Below, piece after piece: positions 55,412 through 63,902 of a stretch of DNA of 64,000 nucleotides. Position numbers and translations under genes: made by a program. Positions within the stretch are counted from its first letter, which is position 1; every line of letters starts with the position of its first letter. Origin of the DNA: Sphingomonadales bacterium 39-57-19 (GTDB lineage: Bacteria > Pseudomonadota > Alphaproteobacteria > Sphingomonadales > Sphingomonadaceae); assembly GCA_002282385.1 (NCBI GenBank), contig NCJG01000003.1, positions 79,852 through 143,851 of the forward strand, read 5' to 3'. The notes under the pieces are model-generated. The model searched no databases. It was not told the origin of the DNA and saw only the letters and a program-made list of their open reading frames with translations.

Positions 55412-56609
55412 GGGTTGCAATATAATCACGAGCCTTGTCGCAATAATAGTCGGTAAAACGCAAAGCGAGCATTTCGGCTTCTTGCGAATAGGGTCCGGGG
55501 GTGTAGCCGGGGCTGTTCACGCCCACTTGATTGTTTTCGGCCAGCATCTTGTCTTCCAAATTTGTCATGGTCCACAACGAGATGAGTTTTTCGACATCAT
55601 AATCGACGCCTTCGACAGCATCTTTATGGACATACCATTTGCCGGTGACGTGGGTTTCATTGGGGCCAACGGGCATAGCGCTGAACATGAAAACATGGTC
55701 TGCGGTGCAATGGACAAAACAGTGCGGATCAACCGCCCAGCGCATGGAACCGATATCGCCTTCGTTGGCGTCGCACATCAGCTTTTTGGACAGGTGCTTC
55801 CCATCGCCCGATATCGAAACGCAGCCTTCGTTCAATGCAAAGCGTGCGATTTGCCAATAATGCCCCTCAACCGGCGTTTGCGGCAGGCCAAGCGCGTCCA
55901 TTTTTTCTTCGAAAGCCATGACGCGCGCATCTTCGCCGCTATCAAAATGCTTCGACATTCCGACCGGAAATGTTTTGGACAGTTCGGGGTGGCCGGTGCT
56001 GCAATGATAGCATTCGCGGCCATTTTCCATAACCAGTTTCCAGTTGGCATTTTCGACCAGAACGCTCTCATACGCCAGCTTTGCGTCTTTCAGATTATGC
56101 GGCGCTGCATATTCGGCAAGCTTTGCGCTAAAGTCGTCAATGGGCGGCGGTGTTTCGGACAGGCAGATGAAGATCGCCCCTGCAACACATTCGATCGCGA
56201 CAGGTTTCAGGCCATGTTCGGCTTTGTCAAAATCATCGCCCATCCGGTTTGCCGCAAACAAAGAGCCATCCAGATCATATGTCCAACGATGATAAGGGCA
56301 CACCAGCTTTGGCGCGGTCCCGCTGCCAACGGCGCAAATCATGGAGCCGCGATGGCGGCAGCTGTTGTGAAAGGCGCGGATATCACCCTGCCGATCACGC
56401 GTGATGATAACCGGCCATTTGCCGACCATCATCGATAGATAGCTTCCGGCCTTGGGCAGTTCGCATTCGAGACCAGCCATAAGCCAGCTTTGGCCGTAAA
56501 TAGCGGCCATATCGAAATCGAAGCTATCAGGATCCGTGTAAAGACCCTGCGGTAAGGTGTGTCCTTCGCGACGCTGCTGGAACAGCGCGTCAATCCGCCC
56601 TAAGTCCAT
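55398..56609 (-). CDS. Rieske oxygenase alpha subunit (GbcA-like), copy 2
   Basis: This is a 403-residue oxygenase with Rieske ligands Cys84, His86, Cys104 and His107 (NSCRHRG, VCPYHRWTYD) and iron-site His202/His207 (ECYHCSTGHPE). It is clearly homologous to, but distinct from, copy 1. It probably removes the first methyl group of a trimethylammonium compound with O2. The ATG at 56609 is the sensible start, as the frame upstream has no support. No reductase partner is encoded nearby. It leads operon 2. Confidence 0.87.
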   Translation of the reverse strand: MDLGRIDALFQQRREGHTLPQGLYTDPDSFDFDMAAIYGQSWLMAGLECELPKAGSYLSMMVGKWPVIITRDRQGDIRAFHNSCRHRGSMICAVGSGTAPKLVCPYHRWTYDLDGSLFAANRMGDDFDKAEHGLKPVAIECVAGAIFICLSETPPPIDDFSAKLAEYAAPHNLKDAKLAYESVLVENANWKLVMENGRECYHCSTGHPELSKTFPVGMSKHFDSGEDARVMAFEEKMDALGLPQTPVEGHYWQIARFALNEGCVSISGDGKHLSKKLMCDANEGDIGSMRWAVDPHCFVHCTADHVFMFSAMPVGPNETHVTGKWYVHKDAVEGVDYDVEKLISLWTMTNLEDKMLAENNQVGVNSPGYTPGPYSQEAEMLALRFTDYYCDKARDYIATHGKG

Positions 56610-56687
56610 TTTTATGCCTTTGGTTAATTTTCCCCAGATTGGAGAATGGGCCACTTGACCGGTCTAACAAAATCGCATTTTCGCATA

Positions 56688-56709
56688 GCCCTATCTCAAA
56701 ATGTAGGGC
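56688..56709. promoter_or_regulatory. Inverted repeat in the operon 2 / LysR divergent region
   Basis: GCCCTA (56688-56693) and TAGGGC (56704-56709) form an inverted repeat with a 10-bp centre in the 177-bp region between the Rieske gene (start 56609) and the LysR gene (start 56787). Its location is as expected for the LysR protein controlling both directions. Confidence 0.4.
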
Positions 56710-56786
56710 AGTGACGTCATTGGAAACCAATATGCTTTTGAAAGGTCGATTCCATTTCCAACCGCAGTAATATTAACCGTCGTTGG

Positions 56787-57701
56787 TTGCCGTTGAATGC
56801 CTTGCGCGCCTTTGAAGCGGTGGGCCAGAATTTGAGCTTCACAGGCGGCGCATCGGCGCTTTCTGTGTCGCAAAGTGCCATGAGCCGGCATGTCGGCGGG
56901 CTTGAGGAATTGTTGGGTAAGCAACTCTTCGTCCGTGATGCATCGCGCCTATTGCTAACACCCGCAGGTGAAGAGCTGTTGCCCGTCGTGAGCAAATGCC
57001 TCGACCGGCTTGAGCAAACGATGAACTCGATCCGCAATGATGAAGTGACAAGCCGTTCGCTTCGGCTCCATGTGCCGCCATCCTTGCTGCAGCAGCTGTT
57101 TCTGCCAATGCTGCGGGATTTTCGCGCCGAACATCCGGACATCCGGCTCGATGTTTCGAGCGCGCATGTCACTGGTTTGCCGGCGACCGATTTCGATATG
57201 GCGATTGCCTATGACCGCCCCAATGTCGATGACCGGATTACAGATCTGCTTTGGATGGTTCGTGTTGCGCCGCTCTGTGCGCCAGCGACGGCGATTGCCA
57301 GTCAGGGCAAGTCGCTTGAGGAATTTCTGGAAAGTCAGGAGCTACTTCACCTAAAACTCGACGGAGAGCCCCGCGATCTTTTGTGGACGGCCTATCTGCG
57401 GCAAAATGGGCTGACCATGGCCACGCATGGTGGTCTCGCCTTCGACACGACGATTGCCGCTGCGCAATATGCCATGGCCGCAAGTGGAGTATTTTTAGGC
57501 GACATAGATATGTTTGCCCGAGAAATCGCCGACGGACGGCTTGTCATGCCATATGATGCCGTCATCGAAGACGGCTATGGCTATTATCTGAAACTCCACG
57601 CCGATGATTTGGGCGATGCCGCGATTTCCATGTTCCGCAGCTGGCTGATCAACCGATTTGCGGCATTGCGGCAAGCGCCGAGTCTGCACGCGCTAAGCTG
57701 A
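56787..57701 (+). CDS. LysR/GcvA-type regulator, divergent from operon 2
   Basis: This is a LysR-family protein of 304 residues from the TTG at 56787. The helix-turn-helix is LPLNALRAFEAVGQNLSFTG with VSQSAMSRHVGGLEE, a GcvA-like start. The TTG has no ribosome site. The frame stays open to 56742, and an ATT at 56754 preceded by AAAGG would add 11 residues (about the family's usual lead), so the start is uncertain. It likely regulates the divergent operon 2. Its last 53 bp overlap fdhD on the other strand. Confidence 0.87.
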   Translation: MPLNALRAFEAVGQNLSFTGGASALSVSQSAMSRHVGGLEELLGKQLFVRDASRLLLTPAGEELLPVVSKCLDRLEQTMNSIRNDEVTSRSLRLHVPPSLLQQLFLPMLRDFRAEHPDIRLDVSSAHVTGLPATDFDMAIAYDRPNVDDRITDLLWMVRVAPLCAPATAIASQGKSLEEFLESQELLHLKLDGEPRDLLWTAYLRQNGLTMATHGGLAFDTTIAAAQYAMAASGVFLGDIDMFAREIADGRLVMPYDAVIEDGYGYYLKLHADDLGDAAISMFRSWLINRFAALRQAPSLHALS

Positions 57702-58449
57702 TCAGGCGAAGGCCGGATTTTTCCGCCACGTCAATCGCAAGGTCCGTTGCCGCTGATATGGTGACAAGCATTGGGCAGTTGGCAAGGATGGCCTTCTGCG
57801 CCAGTTCAAGGCTGCAGCGCGCGGTCAAAATGATAAAGCCGGCTGCGATGTCTATGTGCGCGCGGGCAAGCGCCCCAATCAATTTGTCGAGCGCATTGTG
57901 GCGGCCCACGTCTTCCCGCGTCATCAAGATAGAGCCATCTGGCGCACAAAATGCCGCTGCGTGCGCGGAACCCGTTTGGGCATTGAGTGTCTGATGTGCA
58001 CGCAATGCCGATAATGCCGTAAACATCGCAGCGTCAGATACATCGATCTGCGCAGTGACCCGCGGCAAGGGGCGCATGACCTCTTCCAGATTATCCATGC
58101 CACACAGCCCGCAGCTGCTTTCGGAAACGCGCTGACGGGCGCGGGCAAAGACTTTTTCGGCGTTTTCTGCTGGCACCTGAATCCGCAATATCCAGCCCAA
58201 ATCGGCCTTATGTGCGTCGACGGCCAAAATTTGGTCGGCGCGGCTAATCAACCCCTCCGACATGCTAAAGCCAATAGCATAATCCTCAAGATCAACGGGC
58301 GTGGCCATCATCACGGCATAGCCGATGGCATTATATTCGATTGCGACAGGCGCTTCGACAATGATGCTGCGTTCTATGGTTTCGGTCGCGCCACGGTCGG
58401 GCTTCAGCACGGAAAAATGGATTGGTTTTGAACCCTGATCAGGCGCCAT
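57649..58449 (-). CDS. fdhD: Formate dehydrogenase accessory sulfurtransferase FdhD
   Basis: This 266-residue protein transfers sulfur to the Mo cofactor of formate dehydrogenase, which is essential for activity. The catalytic CGLCG (Cys113 and Cys116) is complete, and GRHNALDKLIGAL is conserved. It starts inside the fdsD end (11-nt overlap). It is the last gene of the formate operon. It is sometimes named fdsC in fds clusters. Confidence 0.94.
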   Translation of the reverse strand: MAPDQGSKPIHFSVLKPDRGATETIERSIIVEAPVAIEYNAIGYAVMMATPVDLEDYAIGFSMSEGLISRADQILAVDAHKADLGWILRIQVPAENAEKVFARARQRVSESSCGLCGMDNLEEVMRPLPRVTAQIDVSDAAMFTALSALRAHQTLNAQTGSAHAAAFCAPDGSILMTREDVGRHNALDKLIGALARAHIDIAAGFIILTARCSLELAQKAILANCPMLVTISAATDLAIDVAEKSGLRLISLARADSALAAMPQIG

Positions 58450-58651
58450 TTTGCGCGTCGGCCAGTAAGCTGATGGCGGCGGCAGCAACCGGAGACAGGC
58501 CCGCGGTCCCATGCGCAAAAATCATCTTTTTCATGCGCGGGTCCCAGAATTGCTGAATATGATCGGCGACCGCAGATACCGGCGCATCGTCGGTCGCCAG
58601 ATTGGTTGCAATCTGGTTCGCCATGTGGACGAGGCGCTCGACGCTATTCAT
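58439..58651 (-). CDS. fdsD: Formate dehydrogenase delta subunit
   Basis: This is a 70-residue protein of the FdsD family, a small subunit that accompanies soluble NAD-dependent formate dehydrogenases. It has the usual VHMANQIATNL start and IQQFWDPRMK block. It overlaps fdsA by 4 nt and fdhD by 11 nt. Confidence 0.9.
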   Translation of the reverse strand: MNSVERLVHMANQIATNLATDDAPVSAVADHIQQFWDPRMKKMIFAHGTAGLSPVAAAAISLLADAQNGA

Positions 58652-61506
58652 TCGGCAGCAATTCCCGTTTCGACCCGGCGAGAGCGCGCCGCCAATGCTT
58701 CATATTCTTCCTGCCACTCGGTTGGCCCGTTCGATGCGCTAATCTGAACCGCGGTAACCTTATATTCGGGGCAGTTGGTTGCCCAGTCGCTAAAGTCGGT
58801 GGTGACAACATTCGCCTGCGTTACCGCATGGTGGAACGTGGTGTAGACAACGCCGGGGGCAACGCGATCAGTTACCGTGGCGCGTAACGTGGTTTCTCCC
58901 GCACGGCTTGCCAATTTGACCCAATCGCCCGATTTAACGCCGCGATCCTCGGCATCCACTGGGTGAATTTCCAACAAATCCTCGGGATGCCAGGCGACAT
59001 TTTCTGTTCGCCGCGTTTGCGCGCCGACATTATATTGCGACAATATACGTCCGGTCGTCAGTAACAATGGAAAGCGTGGTCCGGTTTTTTCATCGGTTGG
59101 GACATAATCTGTCACAACGAACTTGCCCTTGCCACGGACGAAGCCGTCCACATGCATGATCGGCGATCCATCGGGCGCGTCTGCGGTCACTGGCCATTGC
59201 AGCGAGCCGGCTTCATCGAGCCGTTCAAAGGACACGCCAGCAAAGGTCGGCGTAAGCCGTGCGATTTCGTCCATGATTTCGGACGGGTGGGTATAGTTCC
59301 AATCCAGCCCCATTGCTTGCGCCAGCCGCTGCGTGACTTCCCAGTCCTCCAAACCGTTCATCGGCGTCATCACCTTGCGCACGGGTTGAATGCGGCGTTC
59401 GGCATTGGTGAACGTGCCATTTTTTTCAAGGAAGGTGGAACCGGGCAGGAAGATATGCGCGTAGTTGGCGGTCTCGTTCAGGAAAAGATCGTGGACAATG
59501 ACACATTCCATCGCCGCCAACCCAGCCGACACATGGGCGGTGTTTGGATCGGATTGGAGGATGTCTTCACCCTGACAATATAGCGCCTTGAATACGCCAT
59601 CGACCGCGGCATCCAGCATGTTGGGTATGCGCAGGCCGGGCTCTGGATCCAGTGTCACGCCCCAGTCATCTTCAAACAATTTCCGCGTATTGCCATCGCT
59701 GATGTGGCGATATCCGGCAAGCTCATGCGGGAAGCTGCCCATATCGCAGGCGCCTTGGACGTTGTTCTGGCCACGCAGCGGATTAACACCGACACCCCGG
59801 CGGCCGATATTGCCGGTCGCCATCGCCAAGTTTGCGATGGCCATAACGGTCGAGCTGCCTTGCGAATGTTCGGTCACACCAAGGCCGTAATAGATCGCTC
59901 CATTGCCACCTGTGGCATAAAGCCGCGCGGCTGCGCGAAGCTCTTCGGCGTCCACCAGCGTTACCGGCTGCAGATTTTCGGGGCTATTGCGAGCTTGCGA
60001 AACGAACTCCGCCCAATGGCTATATTCGTCCCAGTCGCAACGCTCCCGAATAAATGCCTCATCGGCCAGCCCTTCGGTGACGATGACATGGGCCATCGCC
60101 GTCAGCACGGCAACGTTCGTGCCGGGGCGGAGCGGAAGATGGTGCTGCGCCTCGATATGCGGCGATCGGACAATGTCGGTGCGGCGCGGGTCGATGACGA
60201 TTAACTTGGCGCCCGGGCGACCATCCTGTCCGCGCAAACGGCGCTTCATCCGGCTGGCAAATACCGGGTGTCCGTCGGTGGGGTTGGCCCCGATAATCAG
60301 GATGACGTCGGTGTCTTCCACGCTATCAAAATCCTGCGTTCCCGCGCTTGTGCCAAAGGTTGTTTTTAGGCCGTATCCGGTCGGCGAATGACACACGCGC
60401 GCACAGGTATCGACATTGTTATTGCCAAAGCCTGCCCGGATAAGTTTTTGCACAAGGAAGGTTTCTTCATTGGTGCAACGGCTCGAGGTGATTCCACCAA
60501 GGGCATTGCGGCCATATTTCGCGCTAATCCGTTTCAGTTCGGACGCGGTGTAGGCAAACGCTTCGTCCCATTCGACTTCGCGCCACGGATCGCTGATCGA
60601 CTTGCGGATCATGGGCTTCAAAATGCGTTCCTGATGCTGCGCATAGCCCCAGGCAAAGCGGCCCTTTACGCAACTGTGGCCACGGTTGGCCTTGCCGTCT
60701 TTGTACGGGACCATCCGGACCAGTTGTTCGCCGCGCATTTCGGCGCGGAAGGTGCAGCCAACGCCGCAATAGGCGCAGGTCGTGACAACGCTGCGTTCGG
60801 GTGTGCCGACTTCGACCACTTTTTTCTCAACCAACGTCGCCGTCGGGCAGGCTTGCACACACGCCCCGCAAGACACGCATTCAGATTCGAGGAAATTATC
60901 GCTGGCGAGACCTGCAGAAATCTTTGAGTCCCAACCCCTGCCTTCCATGGTCAGCGCAAGGGTGCCCTGCACTTCGTCGCAGGCGCGGATGCAGCGCGAA
61001 CAGGCGATACATTTGCTGGGATCAAAATCGAAATAGGGATTGGAGTGATCTTTTTCCTGCCCCAGATGCGTTGCCTGCACGTCATAACGGACATCGCGCA
61101 AACCAACGGCGCCGGCCTGATCCTGCAATTCGCAATCGCCATTGGCGGCGCATGTCAGGCAGTCGAGCGGATGGTCGGAGATATAAAGCTCCATCACGCC
61201 TTTGCGTAATTTAGCCAGATGCGGGGTTTGCGTGCGCACAACCATGCCGGGTTCAACCGGGGTCGTGCAACTCGCTGGGGTCCCTCTGCGGCCATCGATT
61301 TCGACCAAGCACAAGCGGCATGAGCCGAAGCTTTTCACACTATCGGTGGCGCATAATTTGGGGATCGACGTGCCTTGTTCCGCAGCCGCGCGCATGACGC
61401 TTGTTCCTGCAGGCACAGTCACATTGCGGCCGTCAATCGTAAGCGAAACGGTTTCGTCCGAACGGCTTTCAGGGGTCCCGAAATCATTTTGCGGCTGGTA
61501 TGTCAT
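58648..61506 (-). CDS. fdsA: NAD-dependent formate dehydrogenase, catalytic alpha subunit
   Basis: This 952-residue molybdo-bis(MGD) enzyme oxidises formate to CO2. The N-terminal ferredoxin domain has Cys52, 63, 66 and 80. A His/Cys cluster (HPLDCLTC), two 4Fe-4S motifs (CIACSRCIRAC, CVSCGACVQAC) and the formate-dehydrogenase Mo domain (CAYCGVGC) follow. Cys372 (CARVCHSP) is the Mo ligand, a cysteine and not selenocysteine. It lies 4 bp after mobA and overlaps fdsD by 4 nt. Confidence 0.96.
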   Translation of the reverse strand: MTYQPQNDFGTPESRSDETVSLTIDGRNVTVPAGTSVMRAAAEQGTSIPKLCATDSVKSFGSCRLCLVEIDGRRGTPASCTTPVEPGMVVRTQTPHLAKLRKGVMELYISDHPLDCLTCAANGDCELQDQAGAVGLRDVRYDVQATHLGQEKDHSNPYFDFDPSKCIACSRCIRACDEVQGTLALTMEGRGWDSKISAGLASDNFLESECVSCGACVQACPTATLVEKKVVEVGTPERSVVTTCAYCGVGCTFRAEMRGEQLVRMVPYKDGKANRGHSCVKGRFAWGYAQHQERILKPMIRKSISDPWREVEWDEAFAYTASELKRISAKYGRNALGGITSSRCTNEETFLVQKLIRAGFGNNNVDTCARVCHSPTGYGLKTTFGTSAGTQDFDSVEDTDVILIIGANPTDGHPVFASRMKRRLRGQDGRPGAKLIVIDPRRTDIVRSPHIEAQHHLPLRPGTNVAVLTAMAHVIVTEGLADEAFIRERCDWDEYSHWAEFVSQARNSPENLQPVTLVDAEELRAAARLYATGGNGAIYYGLGVTEHSQGSSTVMAIANLAMATGNIGRRGVGVNPLRGQNNVQGACDMGSFPHELAGYRHISDGNTRKLFEDDWGVTLDPEPGLRIPNMLDAAVDGVFKALYCQGEDILQSDPNTAHVSAGLAAMECVIVHDLFLNETANYAHIFLPGSTFLEKNGTFTNAERRIQPVRKVMTPMNGLEDWEVTQRLAQAMGLDWNYTHPSEIMDEIARLTPTFAGVSFERLDEAGSLQWPVTADAPDGSPIMHVDGFVRGKGKFVVTDYVPTDEKTGPRFPLLLTTGRILSQYNVGAQTRRTENVAWHPEDLLEIHPVDAEDRGVKSGDWVKLASRAGETTLRATVTDRVAPGVVYTTFHHAVTQANVVTTDFSDWATNCPEYKVTAVQISASNGPTEWQEEYEALAARSRRVETGIAAE

Positions 61507-61510
61507 ATGT

Positions 61511-62056
61511 CTACCTTATACCCATATTCGACCGTTGAGCAGCATATTGTGCCAGTTCCCGGGGCGTATTCAAGTTGTGAAAAACATCTGCGGATGTGAT
61601 TGCTTGCGCGCCGGATACGGCAATCCAGTTGCGCATAGATAGATTATCCTGATGACGCAGATGTCTGTCCAGCAATGGCGCAAGCGCGACCGGCCACACG
61701 CCAAACAGATAATGACCATCGATATAGACGGCGCGTTCAGAAAGGCGATCTATCGGAAATTGCGCCACGGGCACGACATCGCAACCAGCGGTCACCACCG
61801 CATCAAACCCGTTTTGCTGCGCATAATGCAGCGCTGCATTCAGGCCACCCAAAGGCCCCATGTCAGCGAATGGTCGGTCTTCGACCCATTCCATGCCCGG
61901 CCAAGCGCGCCCACAGACAATCAATTTGTTAACTTGATCGCGCAAGCCATCAGCGACATGTTCGATCAGTGCGGTTCCATTTAAGGGTGCCGCTGCCTTG
62001 TCGCTCCCAAAGCGCGTAGCCTTGCCTCCGGCGATGATCGCGCCCAGCCGCCTCAT
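61511..62056 (-). CDS. mobA: Molybdenum cofactor guanylyltransferase MobA
   Basis: This 181-residue enzyme attaches GMP to molybdopterin to make MGD, the cofactor form used by the adjacent formate dehydrogenase. The loop LGAIIAGGKATRFGSDKA is the nucleotide-binding signature, and DRPFADMGPLGGL is conserved. The ATG at 62056 overlaps the fdsB stop by 4 nt. Its position between fdsB and fdsA is unusual; it links cofactor supply to enzyme synthesis. Confidence 0.93.
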   Translation of the reverse strand: MRRLGAIIAGGKATRFGSDKAAAPLNGTALIEHVADGLRDQVNKLIVCGRAWPGMEWVEDRPFADMGPLGGLNAALHYAQQNGFDAVVTAGCDVVPVAQFPIDRLSERAVYIDGHYLFGVWPVALAPLLDRHLRHQDNLSMRNWIAVSGAQAITSADVFHNLNTPRELAQYAAQRSNMGIR

Positions 62057-63495
62057 TTGAAATCTTCGGGGAACAGTTTGATGGCGCTCATAACGGGATA
62101 GGGGGTGAATCCACCCATCGCGCACAGTGAGCCGAACTTCATGGTTTCGGCAAGATCGGCAAGCAAAGCCAGATTGGCGTCGACATTGTTGCCTGCGATA
62201 ATCTGGTCGATCGTTTCGACGCCGCGCGTGCTGCCCAATCGGCAGGGCGTACATTTGCCGCAGCTTTCAATTGCACAAAATTCCATCGCAAAGCGCGCCA
62301 TTTGCGCCATGTCGACGCTATCATCAAAAACGGTAATCCCGGCATGTCCGATCAGCGCATCCGCTGCGGCGAACGCCTCATAATCGAAGGGCAGATCAAA
62401 CTGCGCAGGCGCAATATACGCGCCCAATGGCCCACCGACCTGAACGCAGCGCACCGGGCGGCCGCTTGCCGTGCCGCCACCGATATCGTTGACCAGTTCG
62501 CCAAGCGTAATACCGAACGCGACTTCGAACAGGCCGCCATGTTTGACATTTCCGGCAAGCTGGACGGGCATCGTCCCCTTTGACCTGCCCATGCCGTACG
62601 AGGCATAGGCTTCACCGCCATGGGCCAATATCCATGGCACGGCAGCCAGCGTCAGCACATTGTTGACGACTGTGGGTTTGCCAAACAGGCCCTCCAGCGC
62701 GGGTAGGGGAGGCTTGGCGCGCACTTCGCCCCGCTTGCCCTCAAGGCTATTCAAGAGCGAGGTTTCTTCACCGCAAATATATGCGCCCGCGCCAACGCGG
62801 ACTTCGACGACAAATGGCGCAATCAAATGCGCAGACAGCCGGATAGCGGCTTCCATTTTGGCAATGGCGTGCGGATATTCGGAACGGATGTAGATATAGG
62901 CTTTGCTCGCGCCGACGGCGAAACCGGCAATCGCCATGCCTTCGATCAGCATGAACGGGTCGCCTTCCATCACCATACGGTCGGCAAAGGTTCCGCTGTC
63001 GCCTTCGTCGGCGTTGCAGACGATGTATTTCTGTTCAGCGGGCGCGTTTGCTACCGTCTGCCATTTAATGCCAGCGGGAAATCCCGCGCCGCCGCGGCCG
63101 CGAAGGCCCGATGTCATGATGGTTTCGATGGTTGCTTCAGCGCCAATTGCGCGTGCTTGACCAAGACCCAGCCAACCACCCGATGCGTAATAATCGTCCA
63201 ACGATGTCGGCCGCGTTTTGCCCGCCCGCGCGAACGTCAACCGGTTCTGCTTGGCGATGAAGGGGTGGTCCTCAATCCGTCCGATGGATTTAGCGTCACC
63301 ACTTAAGATCGAAGGAACTTGATCGGCCGAGACTTGACCATAGCCCACGCCGTCAATGTCGACCAACGGTTCCATCCAGTGCATGCCCCAGCTGGACACG
63401 CGTTCAACCTCGACGCCCGCCGCGGCAAAAGCAGCCGCAACGGCATCCGCGCCACAGGCGAGCGCAACAGCGTCATTGGATATCCGGACGGTCAC
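62053..63495 (-). CDS. fdsB: NAD-dependent formate dehydrogenase, beta (NuoF-like) subunit
   Basis: This 480-residue protein binds FMN and NAD and carries a 4Fe-4S cluster. Motifs are RGRGGAGFPAG (NAD/FMN), CNADEGDSGT, GAYICGEETSLLNS, and Cys412, Cys415, Cys418 and Cys458 (SCGKCTPCR...SLC) for the cluster. It starts with a short thioredoxin-like part. It overlaps fdsG by 4 nt and mobA by 4 nt. The neighbouring fdsA rules out respiratory complex I. Confidence 0.95.
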   Translation of the reverse strand: MTVRISNDAVALACGADAVAAAFAAAGVEVERVSSWGMHWMEPLVDIDGVGYGQVSADQVPSILSGDAKSIGRIEDHPFIAKQNRLTFARAGKTRPTSLDDYYASGGWLGLGQARAIGAEATIETIMTSGLRGRGGAGFPAGIKWQTVANAPAEQKYIVCNADEGDSGTFADRMVMEGDPFMLIEGMAIAGFAVGASKAYIYIRSEYPHAIAKMEAAIRLSAHLIAPFVVEVRVGAGAYICGEETSLLNSLEGKRGEVRAKPPLPALEGLFGKPTVVNNVLTLAAVPWILAHGGEAYASYGMGRSKGTMPVQLAGNVKHGGLFEVAFGITLGELVNDIGGGTASGRPVRCVQVGGPLGAYIAPAQFDLPFDYEAFAAADALIGHAGITVFDDSVDMAQMARFAMEFCAIESCGKCTPCRLGSTRGVETIDQIIAGNNVDANLALLADLAETMKFGSLCAMGGFTPYPVMSAIKLFPEDFK

Positions 63496-63902
63496 ATGGC
63501 CTCCAGTAATGAACTAAGGCGCGTGGCGTCCAATCGGGCGATGACTTGGTCGCCAACCAACGCAGCAGGACCAACCGAGCACATGCCAAGGCAATAGACA
63601 GCCTCTAATTTTACGCGGCTTTGGTTTTCGGCAATCGGTACCAAAGCGTCGACACCGCGCGCCTTGCACGCCTCTGCGCGGCACAATTTCAATATGGGCC
63701 GCGCTTCGGCTTCTTTGCGGAAATCATGGTAAAAGCTCACGACGCCGTACACTTCTGCGCGGGTCAGGTTCAGCGCCTGTGCAATGTCGCGCATGGCATC
63801 TTCGCTGACATGACCGAACGCTTTTTGCACGTCATGCAGGATAGGCAACAGCGGCCCTTCCCGGTGCGCATGTTCGGCGACGATGTCAGCGATTGAGGTC
63901 AT
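63492..63902 (-). CDS. fdsG: NAD-dependent formate dehydrogenase, gamma (NuoE-like) subunit
   Basis: This 136-residue subunit has an N-terminal helical part and a thioredoxin-like [2Fe-2S] domain with cysteines in KLCRAEACKARG and YCLGMCSVGP. It transfers electrons to the FdsB flavin. The ATG immediately follows the stop codon of the upstream formaldehyde dehydrogenase gene. Confidence 0.93.
   Translation of the reverse strand: MTSIADIVAEHAHREGPLLPILHDVQKAFGHVSEDAMRDIAQALNLTRAEVYGVVSFYHDFRKEAEARPILKLCRAEACKARGVDALVPIAENQSRVKLEAVYCLGMCSVGPAALVGDQVIARLDATRLSSLLEAM

Noticed and set aside
60388..60395. Selenocysteine in the formate dehydrogenase
   Set aside because: The Mo-ligand codon gives Cys372 (CARVCHSP) and there is no in-frame TGA, so this is a cysteine-type enzyme.
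62053..63902. Respiratory complex I genes nuoE/nuoF
   Set aside because: The adjacent fdsA, fdsD and fdhD show that they are formate dehydrogenase subunits with complex I-like folds.
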